From assembly GCA_963922205.1 (NCBI GenBank), contig CAWUHX010000032.1:620001-684000 (forward strand): a DNA stretch of 64,000 nucleotides, written 5' to 3'. Every line of letters starts with the position of its first letter. Within the stretch, counting starts at the first letter, position 1. This document shows, in pieces, positions 60,601 to 64,000 of this stretch. Both the position numbers and the translations under genes were made by a program. The DNA comes from Romanomermis culicivorax. Taxonomy: Eukaryota; Nematoda; Enoplea; Mermithida; Mermithidae. Under the pieces are notes generated by a model, which ran no database searches, was not told where the DNA came from, and was given only the letters and a program-made list of their open reading frames with translations.

Positions 60601-63600
60601 ATGGTATTCGTTCGAATTGATTGGGAAGTAGTTCGAAAATTTTCCAGTAGACCGACGGAGGTTTTGGCGGTTCCGGACCACCACCTGTTGCCAACGTCGC
60701 TCTTTTATAATTAGCTATTGCTTTCTTAGCGTTCTAATAAAATCAAGCAAAAATTGGAGATGTAGTAAGTGAAACCATGCTAGTGCTGATTAGTTGTTTT
60801 GTGCACAAAAATTATGCAAATTATTGCCAGTTTATCAGTGGTGGTTCATTTGCATGTAATCGTGTGGAATGTTCACTGTTTCTGCACAGGTTCCTCTTAG
60901 GTTCTGCTGGCCTTGCGGTATTTGGGCGCAGGATGCTTCCAAAGAGAGGATGGCGATCTGCACAGTCTGCATCAGTTGACTGTATCACGAATTGTGCATC
61001 GAGTAATTCGTTTGATTGCTGAACTTCGAGAAAGATTTGTCACTTTTCCCAAGCCAGAAGAGTTTGCAGAAATTACGCATGGTTTTGAACAAAAACAAGG
61101 GTTCCCCGGTGTAATCGGATCATTGAACTGCACCCATGTCGAAATTTTGAATCCTGGTGGAGCTGATTCTGAGTTATTTTGCAACCGCAAAGGGTGGTTT
61201 TCCATTAATGTGCAAATTCTTTGCGACCATAAGCTATTTATTAGAGACATTTTTGCGAGCCACAAAGGTAGCACACACGATTCACGAATTTTTAATGAGT
61301 CCGCTCTACGTACAAAACTGGAAGCCCTACCCAGACCCTTCCACGTGATTGCAGATCGTGGATATGCTTGCCATCGATTTTTAATGACCCCAGTTGTCAA
61401 TCCCAGAACTCCTGAAGAATTCGGTTATAATTTTGCGCAGTCTTCCACGAGGATGACCATCGAAAGAACTTTCGGCATTTTAAAACGACGTTTCCCCTGC
61501 TTGTCAAAGTGCATTAACTTCAAGCCGGAAAAATGTTCAGCTGTGATCGTCGCTTGCGCTGTTTTGTTTAACTTTGCAAAAATGAATGACGATATTTTTG
61601 ATGAAAATATTGAAAATCAGATTTTTGAGGATGAAGATCAACAACGGGAAAACGATGATGATAATGCTCAGGGAGTAGCTAAACGACACACTATTATAGT
61701 TAACTACTTCAGCTAAGTGGAATGCCATTGAATTACTCTAAATCTTTGGGTTACCTCTAATTTGCATAATTTTTGTGCTGCTCTCAAAAACTGCAGAACG
61801 CATGATTTTCCTTTAAGCTGCACTAAACTAAAAAGATGTTAATTTCAAATTATTACCAATTTTAGGTTCCTCCATTTGTCGAACAATTGCTCTTTGGAGC
61901 ACTTTTTAACGTTTGGATTGATACTGAACGCTTCCTCAATGGCATTCCACGATGAACTTTTTGCGTGCATCGACTTTAAATCCGTTTTTTTATTTTCTAT
62001 TGTGTCCACATGTTCGGAAATGCATTGCAATAAAAATTCAGTTTCTTCCACATCAAAATTAAAATTTCACTCTCGATTTTTGGCCGAAATTTCCATTTTT
62101 TACGAAAAAAGAACAGACGCAGACCGAGATATGTTCGAAAAAATGAACTGTCGAAAGTTTTCTGTGTTTTTGTGTTTTGTTGTTTGTTTTTTTTTGAGCA
62201 AGTCTACTCTTGCCCAAAGGTCAGATTGGATTTTAACACGAGTTAAATTTTTTAACACGTGTTAAGAAAACTTAACACGGATTAGCCAAGCGGCCGCTAA
62301 TCTGCGTTTGTGCATACCGCTTAACTTTAATCCGTGTTAGCAATTTAACACGTGTTAACTAACACGGATTAAGTCCCTAACACGTGTTAAAGTTAGCGGC
62401 CTTCGTGCATACGGGCCTTAGTAGTGAAAGATATGCAAATTACGATTACTTATGCACTTAAGCGACTCCTGAATTTTTTTCAAGTTTTTTAACGTTATAA
62501 GATATATGCAGCAATATCTAGGCAAGGAACGCTACGTACTTTTTCAACATGTAAGGAACACCCGTAAATTAACCCTCCTCCGTCCATCAGCCACCCACCC
62601 TGCAAAATCTCTGGAGTACTGTAAATATGAAAGTGTAAATTTGGGTGTGTTAGCCGGTAAGTGCAGAAAAAGCACCCATTCTTGTATACTCCGTGTACAG
62701 CTATCAGAAGGGATTTCATTTTGAAGATGCCCCTGGCCGGACGGGCGATATGCACCCGCTTACGTGGCTCCGCTTCGCTCCACAATGACAGGCAAAACAT
62801 TGTAGTTCCCGTTACTTTAGTGCAGATAGTCATCTTTAAACTAACATCAGTTTACATTACTTAATTCTTAGGCTCAGGCTTACTCTTGTTCATTTATGTT
62901 AATTTTATTGAAAAATAACGTATACTTATTGTATTCAAATCGGTCAGTCTTCAGCAGCTTCCTATGCCTTCAGAAATCGTTTCCGCTAATTCAGCATGGA
63001 CGATAAATGATCAGCATAATTTTCTGAACAAGATACAAAAGTCTCATAGACAAAAGCTTACGTATAATGACTCTCTGCTTATTCATTCTCGAGCATTTTT
63101 GAACGTGAAGTCGAACGACTTCCATAATTGGGGCGTTCGTGGCTTGCCGGAAAGCTGACCGCTCGTCTTGACCCACCAAGTGCAATTCATTTGGGTTCGT
63201 TTTGATCGCTCTTTTACAATCGATCATATCCGGTCGGGAAAATATGATATCCTTAGAGCTGAAGTTATTGTACAAAACCGCGATTCGGTGATCATCCGGT
63301 CCGAATTTCATTTGCATGCCTTTGATCATACGTACGAACAAAGGTTTTAAAATTTGTTCATAAACGACGAACGGGGCTAAATCATAGCGATCAATGTGTT
63401 CGGTCGTGACATCGATACCGATGAACCAATCTGTGGGCCCGATCACCGGGCAAACGGATCGCCTGACAGCTGTTTCGGTACACGGCATTCGAGAATCGAC
63501 CCATGTTTGCAGTATATCATAAGCACGATCTCTATGAAGCGATGCGACTACGATAATTTGAATAATTAATGTACAAATAAAAATTGACGACGCCACAGCA

Positions 63601-63617
63601 AGCGCCATTAATTGCAT
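33664..63617 (-). CDS. VWA-like / thrombospondin type-1 membrane protein (5 exons)
   Basis: Exons, 5' to 3': 63617-63062, 56586-56139, 36207-35921, 34319-34116, 33779-33664. Donors are GTAAGC, GTAAGA, GTAAGT and GTGAGT; acceptors are TTTTAG, ATGTAG, TTTCAG and TTACAG. Every phase agrees (1, 2, 1, 1), giving 536 residues. Order: hydrophobic N-terminal signal (about 8-26); VWA-like domain from about 62, with the [11 protein letters not shown] motif and a KQRVII strand formed across the exon 1-2 junction; a Cys-rich stretch; a TSP1-like module with W353, W356 and C359 followed by RHRQR; a Ser/Thr-rich stem; a transmembrane helix about 443-468; a Lys/Arg-rich tail ending in Thr/Lys repeats. Several N-X-S/T sites fit an extracellular region. 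The MIDAS (D69-x-T-x-E) departs from DxSxS, so metal binding is doubtful. A cell-surface adhesion or guidance role is inference. Confidence 0.8.
33780..34115 (-). other. Intron 4 of the VWA/TSP1 gene
   Basis: 336-bp intron with a GTGAGT donor and a TTTTACAG acceptor, phase 1. Nothing else recognisable inside. Confidence 0.7.
34320..35920 (-). other. Intron 3 of the VWA/TSP1 gene
   Basis: GTAAGT donor and TTTTTCAG acceptor, phase 1. It contains a short repeat, AATCTGCTGGGGGTCA, once at about 34511 and three times in tandem at 34826-34880. Remaining open frames (35223-35414, 35520-35750) have no domain. Confidence 0.65.
36208..36863 (-). other. Intron 2, segment between exon 3 and the LTR element
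   Basis: Contains a related copy of the hAT-like MITE sequence around 36555-36660 (ACATGTAATGGAGCCCCGAGG and CCCCAAAATTTCGGGGG), resembling 12226-12320. The rest is unremarkable. Confidence 0.45.
36868..37505 (-). repeat. 3' LTR of the exonuclease-bearing element
   Basis: Nearly identical to 43772-44408. Both copies contain an open minus-strand frame of about 73 codons (ending at 37281 and 44184); whether it is translated is unknown. TTACTGTAG occurs twice within each LTR. Confidence 0.9.
38079..39005 (-). CDS. Accessory frames behind the exonuclease, function unknown
   Basis: A 244-codon open frame (39005-38271) and a 61-codon frame (38264-38079) continue the exonuclease reading frame. The stop of each upstream frame is followed closely by an ATG in the same frame: TGA-ATC-ATG at 39011-39003 and TAG-ACT-GAA-ATG at 38273-38262. 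The larger protein has an acidic Glu/Ser-rich middle and a basic Pro/Lys-rich segment, then a more ordered C-terminus. I recognise no domain. The stops may be mutations in one long frame, or the arrangement may allow termination and re-initiation. Position is that of an env or accessory gene in LTR elements. Confidence 0.5.
39009..39887 (-). pseudogene. DEDDy 3'-5' exonuclease (WRN/RNase D type), one in-frame stop
   Basis: Residues 70-80 contain GLDAEF, the Asp-x-Glu exonuclease I motif (D75, E77). After an in-frame TGA at 39503-39501 the same frame continues with FDLLEMG, then AANCDLTA (exonuclease II aspartate) and RYAALDA (the Tyr-x3-Asp exonuclease III motif), so all five DEDDy signature residues are present. 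Enzymes of this fold remove nucleotides from 3' ends of DNA or RNA with two metal ions. It starts at an ATG about 230 bases after the integrase stop, and CTGAAG just before that ATG could be a splice acceptor for a subgenomic message. The TGA most simply reads as a nonsense mutation. Capture of a host exonuclease by the element is inference. Confidence 0.75.
40121..41416 (-). CDS. LTR retrotransposon integrase, open frame
   Basis: 431 or more codons without a stop; the frame is open upstream of the listed start, which is not an ATG, so it was once part of Pol. It has the HHCC zinc module ([13 protein letters not shown]... CLNCISC), the DDE core ([33 protein letters not shown]), and the C-terminal GPY/F-like module (FPWTEPYVI). 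The protein inserts element cDNA into chromosomes. All three catalytic acids are present, in contrast to the damaged RT region upstream. Confidence 0.9.
   Translation of the reverse strand: MAHLQSDYLPEDLKQAKKIVSLAFQFTIKDEILYYLGDADENELKLEVPVSKKEEIFEACHDDVFSGHFGFTKTLAKIRLRCHWPTIYRDVREHCLNCISCSMRKTSTKRNHAALMPIPVTGPFDRVAMDILGPLPMSENGNKYVIVFSECLMKYVRAVALPETTTEKVAQAFMTEIVLRFGAPLALLSDRGANFLCDLMLGLCEKCATRKTNMSPYHPQTDGLVERFNKTLATIISMYINEKHNDWDSYLPYVCFAYNKATQKSTKYSPFFLLSGHHPNLPIDAALHFSPAFYRIDVDDFRDNLQRLFSDAWQSAKENINIAQNAQKIAYDKKEHGEELTVGEEVFKYSPVVKPNHSPKFAFPWTEPYVIIEKKHPMYLLQLKENPSHPYEKMHFNMLKKKKMDENLSITQALIVSLEQPPEHSFACSSM
41674..42030 (-). pseudogene. RNase H remnant of Pol
   Basis: Shows [25 protein letters not shown], then after a frameshift near 41935 [13 protein letters not shown], and finally [17 protein letters not shown], the usual end of the gypsy RNase H domain. 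The RT palm and fingers that should precede it are absent; sequence toward 42257 is unrelated. A stop at 41674 separates it from integrase. Confidence 0.8.
42297..43118 (-). CDS. Unknown 273-codon frame in the LTR element
   Basis: Open frame between the zinc-knuckle frame and the RNase H remnant. It is rich in Asn, Ser, Glu and Arg, with a CNLCNISNC cysteine cluster near the middle and an Arg-rich C-terminus (RNRNRRR). Two short near-identical repeats (DETSDF) occur. No protease DTG motif is seen. It may be a Gag-derived or spacer region of the polyprotein; I cannot assign a function. Confidence 0.45.
   Translation of the reverse strand: MSVFNPDTIAEQSDPWNCDDFDLPIENSNVRPQAHICMARYNEEFYFGTGQNSTLVSSGTGSEEIRDNPTIASHEYTGNYLENEAPEHLENGYLKNGSDETSDFDETSDFDYYEDRRHCQRFENSGQVESANVFMNMAQTGGSNSDHPSGSRPVGVVYPRILNGPAAARICNLCNISNCMHMQGFGSQSRRGVIARQGPWEFTTEGWINESIPWIVWRPEVTSPEDPMRHQSTQTDSRMDPRRLENLQFQFRAEAVQRSRNRNRRRIPQNNFQ
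43230..43562 (-). pseudogene. Gag C-terminal fragment with CCHC zinc knuckle
   Basis: Contains [14 protein letters not shown], a C-X2-C-X4-H-X4-C knuckle as in nucleocapsid regions that bind element RNA. The capsid part that should precede it is missing, since only about 200 bases separate it from the 5' LTR. The frame starts with ATG and is Asn/Arg/Ser-rich. Confidence 0.7.
43772..44408 (-). repeat. 5' LTR of the exonuclease-bearing element
   Basis: Direct repeat of 36868-37505. Immediately inside it, on the element's strand, the sequence AGTGGCAATTCGTGGCAGGA offers TGG-starting candidates for a tRNA primer-binding site; I cannot identify the tRNA. Confidence 0.9.
44413..44919. other. Between the two retroelements, no gene seen
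   Basis: May include the 5' end or remains of an LTR of the plus-strand element, but no matching repeat was found on its other side. Confidence 0.35.
44920..47260 (+). pseudogene. Gag region of the plus-strand element
   Basis: The first open stretch (to 45708) is rich in Pro, Gln, Ser and Ala and ends in a basic/helical segment. A second (46085-46516) matches the helical capsid style seen in the minus-strand element. Near 47135-47180 lies [15 protein letters not shown], a C-X2-H-X4-H-X4-C zinc motif like that of the 27.5-31.6 kb element, which groups the two as relatives. Frames between are broken by stops. Confidence 0.7.
47800..48873 (+). pseudogene. Protease region, altered active site
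   Basis: The protease begins near [20 protein letters not shown], where the usual Asp-Thr-Gly has become Asp-Thr-Cys. The second motif [13 protein letters not shown] is intact. A 325-codon open stretch (47896-48873) continues into a Ser/Glu-rich linker toward RT. The substituted glycine should abolish catalysis. Confidence 0.75.
48874..49880 (+). pseudogene. Reverse transcriptase, several stops, YIDD retained
   Basis: Recognisable are [46 protein letters not shown], the catalytic box [10 protein letters not shown] (about 49427-49456) and [14 protein letters not shown]. At least six in-frame stops lie along the region. The end is cut by an insertion after [11 protein letters not shown]. Confidence 0.85.
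49881..52390. mobile_element. 2.5-kb non-coding insertion in the retroelement Pol
   Basis: Separates RT from RNase H of one polyprotein, so it arrived after the retroelement. Both edges carry a near-palindrome, CATTTGCACATGTACAAGCG on the left (49878) and CATTTGTACATGTACAAATG on the right (about 52315). The inside has direct repeats of about 250-350 bp (around 50385-50484 with 51263-51480; 51505-51745; 51900-52240) and a solo LTR. Possible TA flanks exist (TTGTA and TTTAT), but the class is unclear. Confidence 0.6.
50489..51262. mobile_element. Solo LTR with 4-bp target-site duplication
   Basis: A 774-bp block begins TGTCAGAGGG and ends TTTACAACA, with CTTT directly before (50485-50488) and after (51263-51266). 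The empty site is present in a nearby repeat copy (GATCTTTCTCAAAAAATG at about 51522), confirming a clean insertion. An AATAAA at 51117 would fit LTR transcript processing if the LTR reads plus. No internal retroelement sequence remains, so LTR-LTR recombination is inferred. Confidence 0.85.
52400..53050 (+). pseudogene. RNase H region of the plus-strand element
   Basis: Starts at [14 protein letters not shown], continues with [17 protein letters not shown], a stop, then [15 protein letters not shown] and [15 protein letters not shown], the standard end of gypsy RNase H. It follows directly from the RT cut at about 49880 once the insertion is removed. A Ser/Thr-rich linker continues to a stop at 53048. 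Confidence 0.85.
53051..54264 (+). pseudogene. Integrase of the plus-strand element, interrupted by stops
   Basis: Zinc-module sequence ([19 protein letters not shown] ... CKICQ) is followed by the DDE core: [18 protein letters not shown] and [12 protein letters not shown], so all three acids are kept. A TAA interrupts after HGTP (about 53625) and a TGA near 53909. The C-terminal [10 protein letters not shown] module ends at TGA 54264. Confidence 0.85.
54265..56138. other. Rest of intron 2 before exon 2, no gene seen
   Basis: Pyrimidine-rich, low-complexity sequence (many TTTTCAAAAA words). It may contain the 3' end or an LTR of the plus-strand retroelement, but no matching copy was found near 44.4-44.9 kb. 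The exon 2 donor GTAAGA lies at its right edge. Confidence 0.4.
57195..57475 (+). repeat. Dispersed repeat with CCCGACCCGAT-like words, two copies
   Basis: CGGGAACCCGTACCCGAAATGAGATCC... and CGGACCCGGACTCGAAAAGAGACCC... share a common backbone, each ending in GACCCGATAC / GACCCGAGAC ATTTCTA. Non-coding. Confidence 0.5.
58073..58096 (+). repeat. Interstitial telomere-like repeat (CCTAAG)4
   Basis: Four perfect CCTAAG hexamers, equivalent to TTAGGC on the minus strand, the telomere unit known from Caenorhabditis and other nematodes. It follows a GC-rich patch (CGCGGCTTCGCCCGCGCCC). Confidence 0.85.
58821..58839 (+). repeat. Left terminal inverted repeat of the Harbinger element
   Basis: A second, diverged copy of the terminal motif follows about 60 bp inside (AAGCGGTATGCCCAAAGGCG near 58891), so the terminus is doubled. 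Confidence 0.9.
59035..61716 (+). CDS. Harbinger DDE transposase, likely inactive
   Basis: Exon 1 59035-59262 and exon 2 60901-61716 join in phase 0 (CAG/GTATGA donor, CTCTTAG acceptor), giving 347 residues, near the usual family length. Exon 2 holds the nuclease core: [11 protein letters not shown], where the usual Asp of the first catalytic position is Asn (codon 61126-61128); [20 protein letters not shown]; and [16 protein letters not shown], giving the remaining acidic residues. The C-terminus is acidic ([18 protein letters not shown]). A DDE transposase cuts at the element ends; loss of the first Asp should prevent metal-dependent cleavage. A downstream AG acceptor was chosen because the alternative at CTGCACAG breaks the frame. 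Confidence 0.88.
59304..62096 (-). pseudogene. Harbinger Myb/SANT-like partner protein, nonsense codon
   Basis: Exons 62096-61857, 60733-60499 and 59644-59304 join in consistent phase (0, then 1), giving 271 residues. The N-terminal part resembles a Myb/SANT or MADF DNA-binding helix set (LLLQCISEH ... [14 protein letters not shown] ... LFDKWRNLK), followed by [12 protein letters not shown] and a C-terminal coiled coil rich in Glu/Lys/Gln. In this superfamily the partner helps the transposase bind DNA and enter the nucleus. A TGA at codon 10 (62069-62067) interrupts the frame early; translation could resume only at a later start. It runs opposite to the transposase, and each gene overlaps introns of the other. 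Confidence 0.82.
59692..60486. mobile_element. Possible nested MITE inside the Harbinger element
   Basis: CAGGGTGTCAC at the left and GTGACACCCTG at the right are perfect 11-bp inverted ends about 795 bp apart, in a region that is intronic for both transposon genes. The right end is followed by TA, but the left is preceded by CA, so a TA duplication is only suggestive. No coding sequence. Confidence 0.4.
62399..62417 (-). repeat. Right terminal inverted repeat of the Harbinger element
   Basis: Inverse of 58821-58839 with one mismatch. An inner copy of the motif (TTTGTGCATACCGCTTAAC near 62310) parallels the inner copy at the left end. Confidence 0.9.
62418..63061 (-). other. Intron 1 of the VWA/TSP1 gene, right part
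   Basis: Begins with the TTA duplication and runs to the exon 1 donor GTAAGC at 63061-63056. A patch near 62735-62790 (GGACGGGCGATATGCACCCG... TCCGCTTCGCTCC) resembles 58018-58070. The overlapping open frames here show no domain. Confidence 0.5.
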
Positions 63618-64000
63618 CCAGAGAAAGTAAGTTTCTGCAAAGTTGTAGGTGTAAACAAAGACGCTGCAAATTTTGATTAGTGTAGCAATGAGGCGTTTGG
63701 TGATGAAAAGGATGGGAAATTTCCCATCAAGCGTTTGTTGTAGCGACTGTCGTCTATAAATGTAACATAAAAATGAAAATTTTAAGCTTCAGTTTATACT
63801 CTCCTTTTTGTGGCTGCTTACAAATTTTCAGTCCTTTTTCATTATTTACAAGAAGCATGCATATAGGGGGTAAGTAGGGGTAAACCCCCCTACTTAAAAC
63901 TCTGGACACCCGCGCCTGGCCCAAAGAAATGCTCAAACACGCTTCCCTGAACTTCACTGAAGAACATTTTCTTGATAATTTTTATGCATATTATGTATGA
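63618..64000. other. Upstream of the VWA/TSP1 gene, nothing certain
   Basis: 5' flank of the minus-strand gene. A small hairpin-like stretch (GTAGGGGTAAACCCCCCTAC near 63874) is visible. No promoter element is identified, and the short minus-strand frame 63754-63957 has no domain. Confidence 0.35.

Larger units (their letters stand above)
58821..62417. mobile_element. Full-length PIF/Harbinger DNA transposon
   Basis: Inverted termini GGGCCGTATGCACGAAGGC (left) and GGCCCGTATGCACGAAGGC (right, reversed) match at 18 of 19 positions. They are flanked by TTA on both sides (58818-58820 and 62418-62420), the 3-bp duplication of Harbinger elements. It encodes a two-exon DDE transposase on the plus strand and a three-exon Myb/SANT-like protein on the minus strand, the standard pair for this superfamily. 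Subterminal regions hold repeated TTAATCCGTGTTAA and AACACGTGTTAA words. It sits in intron 1 of the VWA/TSP1 gene. Confidence 0.93.

Noticed and set aside
62495..62864. Overlapping frames on both strands next to the Harbinger element
   Set aside because: Intronic, no domain, and overlapping a dispersed GC-rich repeat patch.

Overview
This is eukaryotic DNA, AT-rich, with introns (GT donors, TTTTCAG/TTTTTAG-type acceptors) and very many transposons. A block of four CCTAAG units (the nematode telomere hexamer TTAGGC read on the other strand), the pyrimidine-rich acceptors and the repeated word TACTGTAG suggest a nematode. I cannot name the species. I found no convincing tRNA, rRNA or other RNA gene.

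Layout. (1) About 0.55-14.7 kb, plus strand: a multi-exon GATA-type zinc-finger transcription factor. Eight exons join in phase; an 8.5-kb intron separates the finger from its basic tail and holds two copies of one foldback element, the second carrying a hAT-like MITE with an 8-bp target-site duplication. (2) 14.7-33.6 kb: intergenic and repeat-filled. It holds small foldback elements, a 128-bp tandem repeat, a 6.7-kb inverted-repeat element with nested MITEs, a 40-bp minisatellite, and a broken gypsy-like retroelement on the minus strand. (3) 33.66-63.62 kb, minus strand: a five-exon gene whose splice phases all agree, encoding a predicted 536-residue surface protein (N-terminal hydrophobic signal, VWA-like domain, thrombospondin type-1-like module, transmembrane helix, basic tail). 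Its coding sequence is only 1.6 kb but spans 30 kb, because its introns hold most of the mobile DNA in this half of the window.

Inside intron 2 of that gene is an LTR retrotransposon (36868-44408) with both LTRs and a 4-bp duplication. It lacks reverse transcriptase, keeps an open integrase frame, and carries a DEDDy-type 3'-5' exonuclease reading frame between integrase and the 3' LTR. Next to it is a decayed plus-strand gypsy-like element (about 44.9-54.3 kb) interrupted by a 2.5-kb insertion that itself contains a perfect solo LTR. Inside intron 1 is a full-length PIF/Harbinger transposon (58821-62417) with TTA duplications, a two-exon transposase and an oppositely oriented three-exon Myb/SANT-like partner. 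A D-to-N change at the first catalytic position and a nonsense codon in the partner indicate a dead copy.

Most unusual points: the exonuclease-bearing LTR element, the VWA/TSP1 membrane protein with TRAP-like domain order, and the nested insertions that can be placed in relative time order. Exon joins were made by eye from splice sites and phase; no transcript or database evidence was available.
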